Below, piece by piece: positions 1 through 6,371 of a stretch of DNA of 28,849 bases (the stretch's first letter is position 1; each line of letters starts with the position of its first letter). A model generated the notes under the pieces. It was not told the origin of the DNA. It saw only the letters and a program-made list of their open reading frames with translations, and did not search any database. The DNA is taken from assembly GCA_031270785.1 (NCBI GenBank), contig JAISWM010000090.1, forward strand, positions 1 through 28,849, written 5' to 3'. The DNA is from Oscillospiraceae bacterium (GTDB taxonomy: Bacteria; Bacillota; Clostridia; Oscillospirales; Acutalibacteraceae). Made by a program: the position numbers and the translations under genes.

Positions 1-119
1 GAATTTCAATTATTTTGAGACATGACCTAATATCTCGGCACTTACTTTCTCATGCTTTTAACAAAATCTATTTCTTCCTTGTATCCTACCAAATTTTCAT
101 GCGGTGTTTCAAGCAGAAA
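1..119. repeat. Terminal direct repeat, left copy (identical to 28731-28849)
   Basis: Bases 1-119 are identical to the last 119 bases of the window. The stretch begins with 27 bases of a family A repeat arm and then enters the 3' end of nfo. Such an exact terminal overlap is typical of a circular contig or a closed cycle in an assembly graph. The sequence without redundancy is 28,730 bp. Confidence 0.95.
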
Positions 120-872
120 AGGCAAACACCTTACTTTCTCATCATTTACAATTTTTTTAACCGCATCTTCCCCAATATAACCTTTTCCTATTTTTTCATG
201 TCTATCCTTCCTGCTGCCGCACGCGTTTTTGCTGTCGTTTAAATGTATTGCCTTAAGCCTGTCAAGCCCTATTATTTTATCAAATTCATTTAATACTTTG
301 CCGAAATTATTAACAATATCATATCCCGCGTCATGTACATGGCAAGTGTCTAAACAAACGCCAATTTTACTTTTTATATTAACCCTATCTATTATCTTTT
401 TGAGCTCCTCGAATTTTCCCCCAATTTCGCTGCCTTTTCCGGACATTGTCTCTAATAATACTATTGTCGTCTGATTCTCATTTATAATTTCGTTTAAAGA
501 CTCGGATATTATTTCAATTCCTGTTTGGATTCCCTGTCCAACATGATTCCCCGGATGAAAATTATAGTAATTTTCAGGTATATATTCCATACGTTTAATA
601 TCATCTATCATGGTTTTTTTTGTAAAATTTCTAATGTTTTCATTTGCTGAACACAGATTAAAAGTATACGGAGCATGTGCGACTATTTTTGAAAATTCTT
701 TTTCTTTTGATATTTTAATAAAATTTTCTATGTCTTTCGGGTCTATAGGTTTAGCTTGCCCTCCTCTTGGGTTGCGGGTAAAAAATTGAAATGTGTTCCC
801 TCCGAGCTTTATTGCCATATCCGCCATGCTTTTATATCCGCCGGTTGATGATAAATGTATTCCTATGTTCAT
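42..872 (-). CDS. nfo: Endonuclease IV (AP endonuclease, Nfo)
   Basis: Cytoplasmic base-excision-repair enzyme that cuts the DNA backbone 5' to abasic sites. The 276-aa protein is close to the usual family length. The trinuclear zinc ligands of the family are all visible: H66 (VAHAPY), H106, E141, D175 and H178 (CLDTCHVHD), H210 (HLNDS), D223 and H225 (RKDRHEK) and E255 (LLETPHEN). The start ATG follows a GGAGG Shine-Dalgarno by 6 bases. The stop lies 14 bp inside the end of the family A repeat at positions 1-27. The C-terminal end is encoded again at the right end of the window because of the terminal repeat. On the circular reading the flavodoxin-like gene is immediately upstream of the repeat beyond its 3' end. 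Function is confident. Confidence 0.96.
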   Translation of the reverse strand: MNIGIHLSSTGGYKSMADMAIKLGGNTFQFFTRNPRGGQAKPIDPKDIENFIKISKEKEFSKIVAHAPYTFNLCSANENIRNFTKKTMIDDIKRMEYIPENYYNFHPGNHVGQGIQTGIEIISESLNEIINENQTTIVLLETMSGKGSEIGGKFEELKKIIDRVNIKSKIGVCLDTCHVHDAGYDIVNNFGKVLNEFDKIIGLDRLKAIHLNDSKNACGSRKDRHEKIGKGYIGEDAVKKIVNDEKVRCLPFLLETPHENLVGYKEEIDFVKSMRK

Positions 873-918
873 GAATTGCCTCCATTAAATCCTGATTTTC
901 AGGTGCCAGGTTTATAGC

Positions 919-1024
919 TATAGTAAAAACCACTTAAAAGTATACCATTATTTACATTTCTTTTCCCCACCATAAGTGGGGGAAAAAACAAAAATATAAT
1001 TGTTTTAAAAAGTTTTTACTATAG
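919..1024. repeat. Family B palindromic repeat, full copy
   Basis: The element begins TATAGTAAAAAC and ends GTTTTTACTATAG, so its ends are inverted repeats. In the middle is a hairpin, CCCCACCATAAGTGGGG, flanked by T- and A-runs that could act as a bidirectional terminator. It lies in the nfo upstream region, starting 46 bp before the nfo start codon. Confidence 0.8.
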
Positions 1025-1068
1025 CAAAAATCATTTAGAAACGTGACATTATTTACATTTCTTTTCCC
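1019..1068. repeat. Family B repeat, left arm only
   Basis: This arm starts in the terminal TATAG of the preceding B copy and runs through the AACGTGACATTATTTACATT type of arm. It breaks off before a hairpin forms. The break falls exactly one base before the TTGACA of the promoter at 1069. Confidence 0.7.
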
Positions 1069-1097
1069 TTGACAAATATTTTGGCATAGTTTAATAT
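1069..1097 (+). promoter_or_regulatory. Strong sigma-A type promoter without an intact adjacent gene
   Basis: TTGACA at 1069-1074, a 17-base spacer, and TAATAT at 1092-1097 give a near-consensus housekeeping promoter reading rightwards. The next 75 bases have no open frame of note. They carry an AAGGAGG and then run into a family D repeat. The next real gene on this strand is the Nif11-like peptide at 1907, about 800 bp away beyond nested repeats. The promoter may once have driven that gene, a lost gene, or a small RNA. Confidence 0.65.
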
Positions 1098-1144
1098 GCA
1101 ATATGTGCGCAATTTTTATAAAAAACATTAAAAAATTATGCAAA

Positions 1145-1151
1145 AAGGAGG
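1145..1151 (+). promoter_or_regulatory. Orphan Shine-Dalgarno sequence
   Basis: A perfect AAGGAGG lies 48 bases after the promoter -10. The only nearby start-like codon, TTG, is followed at once by TAA. A family D repeat begins 22 bases further on at 1173. This looks like the leader of a gene displaced or destroyed by repeat insertion. Confidence 0.5.
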
Positions 1152-1172
1152 ATTAAAAAACATTGTAAGTAT

Positions 1173-1414
1173 TAGACCTGTCCGTAAATCTCACAGAGCG
1201 CAAACTATCGAAAAATGCATCACTTAAAAAATGGCTTTGCATCAAAATTTGGTCATGTCTCAAAACAGTTGAAATACCTTCTTTTTCCCCCCGCCATAGG
1301 CGGGGGAAAAGATCTTTTCAACTAACTTGGACCACTACCCCAAATCTCCTTGGCGTATTTTTATACGCCGTTGTCGATTTTGATTGCAATCTGTAAAATT
1401 TACGGACAGGTCTA
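1173..1414. repeat. Family D element carrying a nested family A element
   Basis: The outer ends, TAGACCTGTCCGTAAA and TTTACGGACAGGTCTA, are perfect inverted repeats, and the element starts and ends in TA as TA-targeting MITEs do. Inside, at 1251-1339, is a complete 89-bp family A unit. It starts GGTCATGTCTC, has the hairpin CCCGCCATAGGCGGG and ends GGACCACTACC. The interrupted D sequence resumes with a short palindrome around TTTTTATACGCC. The same nesting occurs at 11086 and 23902. Confidence 0.8.
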
Positions 1415-1424
1415 TTTGTTATTA

Positions 1425-1690
1425 TATAGTAAAAACTTTTGCCAACAGTAACATTTTTGTTTTTTTACCCGCCGTAGCGAGGGAAAGAAACGCAAATAAT
1501 ACCACGTTCCCGGTGGTAGGCCAAATTAGTTGATAATATCTTTTCCCTCCGCCTATGGCGGGGGGAAAAGAAACGCAAATAATACCACGTTCCCGGTGGT
1601 GGGTCAAATTAGTTGATAATATCTTTTTTCCCCCCGCCCAAGGCGGGGGGAAACGTAAATAATACCACGTTTCTAAATGGTTTTTGCCAT
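1425..1690. repeat. Mosaic array of alternating family B and family A arms
   Basis: The stretch begins with a B left end (TATAGTAAAAAC) and finishes with a B right end (AATGGTTTTTGCC). Between them are three B-type arms (AAACGCAAATAATACC at 1488 and 1571, and a variant at 1651). They are separated by A-type arms (GTGGTRGGYCAAATTAG, R=A/G, Y=T/C) and GC hairpins. The period is about 80 bp. The order looks like repeated exchange of arms at the hairpin. Confidence 0.75.
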
Positions 1691-1733
1691 AAACAGATGC
1701 TATTGGTATAGGATGAAAGTTACACGGTCATAC

Positions 1734-1850
1734 TATAGCTGTTACGATTTAAAACAGTCTTCAAAAGTAAATTTGTCTGTGTACTTTCTCCCAGCCGACG
1801 GCTGGGAGAAAGTTATAAAAATCAGACGCTTTTTAAACGAAACAGCTATA
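1734..1850. repeat. Family C element, 117 bp, complete
   Basis: It runs from TATAGCTGTTACG to AACAGCTATA, with the hairpin TTTCTCCCAGCC / GGCTGGGAGAAA at the centre. Copies at 22102-22218 and 24090-24206 are the same length. It ends 56 bp before the first Nif11-like peptide gene. Confidence 0.85.
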
Positions 1851-1906
1851 CTAAGCAGAAAAACATTTTATGTTTCTGCAAATTTATATGTGCGAGGTGC
1901 ATTATT

Positions 1907-2284
1907 GTGGATGAGAATTTTAAAGAATTGCTGTCAAAAAAAGATTTTATTGAAAAAATTATGACTTTAAAAACAAAAGAAGAGGTGAAAAATTTTTTAG
2001 CCACTCAAAACGTCGAAGCTACAGACGAAGAAATTGATATGCTTATATTGGTAATTTTAAAAAGTATTGAAAGCAATGGAGAGCTGTCCGAAAACGAGCT
2101 TGACCAAATTTTCGGCGGCACTGTTCAAAGTGTAGTTCGAGGAGCGGGGCAGGTATTATCATTTCCTGTCAGATTGGTTTTTTATACTACCGGCGCGATG
2201 ATAGCCAGTGTACCCAGAGGGCTTATTGATGGCTTTCGTGATTCCTGGACTAATTGGGATGATTATAACGAAAATAAAAAGTAG
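1907..2284 (+). CDS. Nif11-like double-glycine leader peptide, putative secreted peptide precursor 1
   Basis: A 125-aa small protein of two parts. Residues 1-71 resemble a Nif11-type leader: an acidic, helical DFIEK...EEVKNFLA region, then ELSENELDQIFGG, a classic Gly-Gly export-cleavage site. Residues 72-125 form a cysteine-free, Gly-rich hydrophobic core (RGAGQVLSFP, GLIDGFRD). The start is GTG, chosen because GAGGTG lies 8-9 bases upstream. The neighbour at 2320 is a homologue in both halves. The family includes RiPP and bacteriocin precursors exported by peptidase-containing ABC transporters. No such transporter or modifying enzyme is in the window, so the function as a bacteriocin or signal is inference. 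The original upstream region has been filled with repeats. Confidence 0.75.
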   Translation: MDENFKELLSKKDFIEKIMTLKTKEEVKNFLATQNVEATDEEIDMLILVILKSIESNGELSENELDQIFGGTVQSVVRGAGQVLSFPVRLVFYTTGAMIASVPRGLIDGFRDSWTNWDDYNENKK

Positions 2285-2319
2285 TTTTTATCATCTTTTT
2301 AAAAGGCGGTGACCTTTGT

Positions 2320-2703
2320 TTGAATGAAAATGAAATTAAAACCATATTCCAAGATAAAAATTTTGTTGAAAAAGTTGTAAAAGTTAATTCTTCTGAAGAA
2401 ATGAAAGCTTTGTTAGCTGAATATAAAGTAGATGTTTCTCAAGTTGAAGCAGAGGAATTAAAAGAGATTGTTGATAAAACAAAAAAAAGTTTTGCTGACA
2501 AAAATAAAATCAATACTGTAGATTTTAATAATATCAGCGGGGGTATAACTTTTGATGAAGGATTAAGAAATTTTGGTTATGCAGTCAGTCGGCCAACTTA
2601 CTACGCCGGGTATGCAGTAGGCAAAATCCCTATAATTGGAATGGTTACTTATCATGCTGTAAAAGGGGCTATAGAAGGATTTTATGAGACATTAACCAAG
2701 TAA
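2320..2703 (+). CDS. Nif11-like double-glycine leader peptide, putative secreted peptide precursor 2
   Basis: A 127-aa protein, 35 bp after precursor 1. The leader (residues 1-75) aligns with that of precursor 1: DKNFVEK against KKDFIEK, EEMKALLA against EEVKNFLA. It ends in FNNISGG. The 52-aa core has no cysteine and is rich in Gly, Tyr and hydrophobics (FGYAVSRPTYYAGYAVG). It shares R-x-x-G-x-x-x-S-x-P and G-[LA]-I-[DE]-G-F with core 1. TTG is the only plausible start, with AAAAGGCGGTGA upstream at a rather long spacing. Having two related but different cores side by side fits a two-peptide bacteriocin or a diversified peptide family. Activity cannot be told from sequence. Confidence 0.75.
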   Translation: MNENEIKTIFQDKNFVEKVVKVNSSEEMKALLAEYKVDVSQVEAEELKEIVDKTKKSFADKNKINTVDFNNISGGITFDEGLRNFGYAVSRPTYYAGYAVGKIPIIGMVTYHAVKGAIEGFYETLTK

Positions 2704-2742
2704 AGAAGCTGCCCCGAATAGTTGTGTAAAGAGCGAAAAAGC

Positions 2743-2915
2743 GGTGGTGGGCCAAATTAGTTGATAGTATCTTTTTCTCCCGCCCGGGCGGGGGGGGAGA
2801 ACATTATACTATTTCTAATTAAAAACCTGCTGTGTGTTTGATTTACTTCCCCCGCGTGCCTGCGGGGAAAGTAACGGGTACAAACTGATATCTATAATTG
2901 AAATTAGTATAATGT
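2743..2915. repeat. Family A half element joined to a distinct palindromic element (family F)
   Basis: Positions 2743-2800 are an A left arm (GGTGGTGGGCCAAATTAG) ending in the hairpin CCCGCCCGGGCGGG, a possible terminator for the peptide pair. Positions 2801-2915 are another palindrome, with ends ACATTATACTATTTC and GAAATTAGTATAATGT. Its own core, CCCCGCGTGCCTGCGGGG, lies in the centre. Only one copy of F was seen. Confidence 0.65.
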
Positions 2916-2960
2916 CACGTTTTCATCTACATCTAAAGGCATATCTGCCGGACGGCGGAA

Positions 2961-4196
2961 TTAATCGAGTATAGGTTCAGTACGTGCAGGTTCATCTATT
3001 GTACGATTGTGTGTAGATTCATCGTAAGACATATCCTGGCCGGATGGTGTGTAAGTTGAATCTAAACTTGCTAAATAGCGTTCTAATCCATCTGCTGCTG
3101 CTGAACGTGTAAATTCATAAATTCCAAACCTATTATAAGTTCCAAACATATTAAATGTTGTAGGTTCAGTCACTGTATAGGGCATTATAATAGGAATAGG
3201 TTCAGTACCTACTGCTGAACGTGTAAATTCATAAGTTCCAAACCTATTATAAGTTCCAAACATATTATTTGACCTGAATGTTGTAGATTCAGTATAAGTT
3301 CCAAACCTATTATAAGTTCCAAACATATTATTTGACCTGAATGTTGCAATAGGTTCAGTACCTGTTGAATAGCATACAGATCCTGCTATATGAGGTGCAT
3401 CCCGGCGGCGTACAATTGAACGGGATATCGGCAATCCTCTGCCATGTGCAGCATCGGCTGCTCTACGTGCAGCTTCGGCATCGGCATCGGCTGCTTTATA
3501 TGCAGCAATGGCTGCTTTACGTGCAGCTTCGGTTTTGGCTGCATTATATGCAGCTATGGCTGCTTTATGTGCAGCTTCGGCTTTGGCCACGGCTGTTTTA
3601 CGTGCATATTCGGCTATAGCAATTCCATTTGCTAAACGGAATATCGTTTCTCCAAGGGGTATTATTCCCTCGCCTGTTTTAGCACTTATGATAAATTTAT
3701 GCCCTATATTATATTTTATTATTTTGCCCAGCAATATGTCATGGCACGTTTCAAAATCACTACGATCTGATTTATTTGCTACCAAAATAATTGGTATGTC
3801 TCCGCATCCGTTTCTTACTATTCGTTCATACGTACCGATAGCATCTATACTATCTTGGTTAGCAACATCAAAAACAATGACCACTATATGCGAACCACCA
3901 ATATTCCTTCGCATTATACCAGAAAATTGCGCTGGGCCAGTCCAATCCCGAAATTCAACTGTATCCCACACCGCATTCTGTATACGACTTACACGTCTAG
4001 CTGTATACGACTCACAACAGCTAAACACCGTTTTAGGCGCATTAAAAGTATTTTCCCAAATTTTATTAACAACTGAAGATTTCCCTGTTCCTATACATCC
4101 GATAAATGACACTGTGATATCAGCATGACCATTAATTAAATTCGAGCATGTAAAAGCGAATGTGCAAATCAGTGCCATAAATTTTTTAAATTTCAT
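2961..4196 (-). CDS. Exported Ras/Rab-like small GTPase with Ala-rich and tandem-repeat tail
   Basis: A 411-aa protein with a Sec signal peptide (MKFKKFMALICTFAF...NGHA, cleavage near residue 25). A Ras-superfamily G domain (residues 26-195) follows at once. G1 is GCIGTGKSS (33-41), G3 is WDTVEF (77-82), G4 is NKSD (141-144) and G5 is SAK (171-173). G3 is abnormal: the DxxG glycine is Glu81 and the residue equivalent to catalytic Gln61 of Ras is Phe82. GTP binding seems kept, while normal hydrolysis and switching are doubtful. Residues 197-250 are an Ala-rich helix (AAIAAYNAAKT). Residues 286-361 hold three NMFGTYNRFG repeats. There is no prenylation motif. The start used follows GGAAGAGG and the promoter at 4241-4268; an in-frame ATG 7 codons upstream overlaps that Shine-Dalgarno. 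A eukaryote-like GTPase behind a bacterial signal peptide suggests an effector delivered to a host, which is inference. Confidence 0.82.
   Translation of the reverse strand: MKFKKFMALICTFAFTCSNLINGHADITVSFIGCIGTGKSSVVNKIWENTFNAPKTVFSCCESYTARRVSRIQNAVWDTVEFRDWTGPAQFSGIMRRNIGGSHIVVIVFDVANQDSIDAIGTYERIVRNGCGDIPIILVANKSDRSDFETCHDILLGKIIKYNIGHKFIISAKTGEGIIPLGETIFRLANGIAIAEYARKTAVAKAEAAHKAAIAAYNAAKTEAARKAAIAAYKAADADAEAARRAADAAHGRGLPISRSIVRRRDAPHIAGSVCYSTGTEPIATFRSNNMFGTYNRFGTYTESTTFRSNNMFGTYNRFGTYEFTRSAVGTEPIPIIMPYTVTEPTTFNMFGTYNRFGIYEFTRSAAADGLERYLASLDSTYTPSGQDMSYDESTHNRTIDEPARTEPILD
3113..3341 (-). repeat. Tandem coding repeat in the GTPase tail
   Basis: The DNA encoding the tail contains three near-identical copies of a unit coding for NMFGTYNRFG[TI]Y. 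Two of them are preceded by TTFRSN or ATFRSN and two are followed by EFTRSA. The near identity at DNA level indicates recent duplication and a length-variable tail. Confidence 0.8.
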
Positions 4197-4240
4197 AATA
4201 TAAGCAACCTCTTCCAAATTATTTATTTTAAGCTAACTTA

Positions 4241-4268
4241 ATTATAATATGTTTTTACGTTTTGTCAA
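4241..4268 (-). promoter_or_regulatory. Consensus promoter of the Ras-like GTPase gene
   Basis: On the minus strand, TTGACA (4263-4268), 16 bases, then TATAAT (4241-4246): both hexamers are perfect. The Shine-Dalgarno GGAAGAGG (4208-4215) precedes the start codon at 4196. The gene therefore looks strongly and singly transcribed. Confidence 0.8.
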
Positions 4269-4700
4269 GCAAATTAACAAAAAAATATAGCCACCCACTT
4301 TAAAAACCCAAACTTACAGTAAGCTTTCGTCCCACTAGTTCGCGGAGCGAGGGCAAAGACTATTAGAAAATTTAAATTTTTTTGGGGGCGGCCATGATTG
4401 TGTTTTCTTGACCACGCTTGCAAGCTGGGAAAAAACAAAAATAGCACCGTTTTATAAAAAGTTTTTACTATACTATAGTTCTCGACAAACTGATTTTGCT
4501 GTAAAACGCTACATTTACGGCCCTTGCTCTTGAAAAACGACTGCACAAATCAGCTTTTTCATCCACAGGTTCACGAGGCAAAAGCTGTTAAAATTTAGAC
4601 TTTTTTAAGCGCAACAGTCATAAAACAATGACACTTTTGTTTTTTCCCACGCCGAAGGCGGGGAAAAACGCATATAATACCACGTTTTTTAAATGGTTTT
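4269..4700. repeat. Repeat cluster: B right arm, E-like element, truncated B
   Basis: The gap between the GTPase gene and recX holds no gene. A B right arm ends GTTTTTACTATA at about 4472. An E-like palindrome spans about 4519-4622 (CTTGCTCTTGAAAAACG ... TTTTTTAAGCGCAACAG). A truncated B with the hairpin GCCGAAGGCGGGG runs from about 4620 into the recX coding end at 4700. The sequence 4280-4425 matches no family clearly. Confidence 0.65.
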
Positions 4701-5297
4701 TTCTGTGTAAAATAATATCGCACTATTTATGTCTGCAAAACTATACCCTAAATTTTGCAAGGATAAAGAAATTTTTTTGATATTTTCTTCGCTGTTCATT
4801 TTTTTGCTGTATTTTTTATCAAGTAAACAAATAATCTGATTTTTTTCATCTGGGGATATTTCTTCTATCACTTCAAAAACAGTGTCTTTATCTATCCCCT
4901 TTTTTAAGAGTTCAAATTTTACCCTCTTAATGGAATAAAATTTTTTAAACAAATGAAGGGCGTGTTCCATAGCAAATTTTCGATCGTTAATAAGGCCCAA
5001 CTTTTCCATTTTATTTACAGCACTATTTGCTGACTCTTCATCATATTTGTTCTTTATTTTATTTATAAGTTCTTTTTTTGAGTGATTTCTATAAGAAAGT
5101 AACCTAAAAGCTTTTTCCTTTGATTTATGCTCATTAGCTTCAAATTCTATTTTGCTTATTAAATCTAAATCTATACTGCTGCCTACGTATAATTTGTTTT
5201 TAAACAGAGTTTCTTCATCTGCACTGAAAGCGTAGTTTCCATCTGCAAACACAAGATTATTATCTCTTTTGCCTTTAACTATATTAGTAATAATCAT
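4689..5297 (-). CDS. recX: Regulatory protein RecX
   Basis: A 202-aa protein of the RecX family, which binds RecA filaments and modulates recombination and SOS activity. The family shows as helical three-repeat organisation: LLSYRNHSKKELINKI, YDEESANSAVNKMEKLGLINDRKFA, and a third poorly conserved repeat. It starts 9 bp after the recA stop with AGGAAAAAT as ribosome site, so it is the last gene of dapL-recA-recX. The final codons (K-T-I) and the TAA stop lie within the right end of a family B repeat (AAATGGTTTTTT on the plus strand). The C-terminus has therefore been reset by that repeat. Confidence 0.9.
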   Translation of the reverse strand: MIITNIVKGKRDNNLVFADGNYAFSADEETLFKNKLYVGSSIDLDLISKIEFEANEHKSKEKAFRLLSYRNHSKKELINKIKNKYDEESANSAVNKMEKLGLINDRKFAMEHALHLFKKFYSIKRVKFELLKKGIDKDTVFEVIEEISPDEKNQIICLLDKKYSKKMNSEENIKKISLSLQNLGYSFADINSAILFYTEKTI

Positions 5298-5306
5298 TAA
5301 TTTTTC

Positions 5307-6362
5307 CTATTTGTCAGCAATCTCATCAATCACGGGATCAGCTAAATTTTTTGATACAGATGGCCTTGAATCGTAAAAGCTGTTTACGCTTTCTATTACT
5401 TTTTTTTCAATCTCCGCCCCCACGCCCGGCATGTTCTTAAAGTACTCTTTAACATTATCCCTACCCTGCCCGAGCTTTTTATCATTATATGAAAACCACG
5501 CTCCGCTTCTTTGAATAATATTAAGTTTTACCGCTAAATCGAGAAGTTCACCGCCGCGTGATATCCCCTGCCCGTACATAACGTCAAATTCAGCTTCTTT
5601 AAATGGAGGCGCCACTTTGTTCTTAACAACTTTTGCCCTTGTCCTTGACCCTATCATTTCTCCATTAGCCTTTAAAGTTTCGATCCTTCTTATATCGATT
5701 CTCACAGACGCGTAAAATTTTAAAGCCCGTCCACCCGGTGTTACTTCGGGGTTCCCATATACAACTCCGACTTTTTCTCTTAACTGATTAATAAATATGG
5801 CAACACAATTAGATTTAGAAATCGCACCCGCAAGTTTTCTTAGTGCCTGTGACATTAATCTTGCTTGTAACCCTACGTGAGCATCCCCCATTTCCCCCTC
5901 TATTTCAGCACGCGGAACTAAAGCCGCGACCGAGTCGACTACTATTACGTCTATAGCCCCGGATCTGACCAAAGACTCTGTAATCTCCAAAGCCTGTTCC
6001 CCGGTATCCGGTTGGGAAACCAGTAATGAATCTATATCTACCCCCAAGGCATTGGCATAAACGGGGTCAAGCGCGTGCTCTACGTCTATAAACGCAGCAT
6101 TGCCGCAACTTTTTTGCCCCTGCGCTATGCAGTGAAGCGCCAAGGTAGTCTTGCCGGACGATTCCGGCCCGTATATTTCTATTATCCTTCCCTTAGGAAG
6201 ACCCCCTACCCCTAAAGCCAAGTCTAAAGACAGCGACCCTGTAGAAATAGTATCTACTTGCATAGTCTCGTTTTTTCCGAGCCTCATAACCGCACCTTTA
6301 CCGAATTGTTTCTCTATCTGGCCAAGAGCGGTTTCCAGTGCTTTGTTTTTATCAAAATCCAT
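5307..6362 (-). CDS. recA: Recombinase RecA
   Basis: The strand-exchange protein of homologous recombination and SOS co-protease. The 351-aa length is normal. Walker A is GPESSGKT at residues 65-72, Walker B is VIVVDSVAAL, and the L1 and L2 loops (EGEMGDAHVG, INQLREKVGV) are intact, as is the signature ALKFYASVR. The ATG follows AGGAG by 7-8 bases. It sits 9 bp after dapL and 9 bp before recX. No Bacillus-type SOS box (GAAC-N4-GTTC) was seen upstream of the operon, so SOS control is not evident. The intact enzyme matters here because the surrounding repeats offer many short homologies. Confidence 0.98.
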   Translation of the reverse strand: MDFDKNKALETALGQIEKQFGKGAVMRLGKNETMQVDTISTGSLSLDLALGVGGLPKGRIIEIYGPESSGKTTLALHCIAQGQKSCGNAAFIDVEHALDPVYANALGVDIDSLLVSQPDTGEQALEITESLVRSGAIDVIVVDSVAALVPRAEIEGEMGDAHVGLQARLMSQALRKLAGAISKSNCVAIFINQLREKVGVVYGNPEVTPGGRALKFYASVRIDIRRIETLKANGEMIGSRTRAKVVKNKVAPPFKEAEFDVMYGQGISRGGELLDLAVKLNIIQRSGAWFSYNDKKLGQGRDNVKEYFKNMPGVGAEIEKKVIESVNSFYDSRPSVSKNLADPVIDEIADK

Positions 6363-6371
6363 TTTTTTCTC

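Noticed and set aside
891..903. CCTGATTTTCAGG inverted repeat upstream of nfo as an operator
   Set aside because: The arms are only five bases and no second copy was noticed; chance is likely in AT-rich DNA.
952..1143. Small minus-strand open frames across the repeats (here and at 1422-1607, 7550-7762, 17563-17745)
   Set aside because: They are made of repeat arms and hairpins, lack ribosome sites and encode low-complexity sequence.
1425..1690. Regularly spaced hairpin repeats that might be taken for a CRISPR array
   Set aside because: The period is about 80 bp, the between-hairpin sequence is itself repeated across the window, and no unique spacers or cas genes are present.
3508..4128. Long open frame on the plus strand (206 aa) opposite the Ras-like gene
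   Set aside because: It is an antisense shadow; the minus strand encodes clear GTPase motifs and has the promoter and ribosome site.
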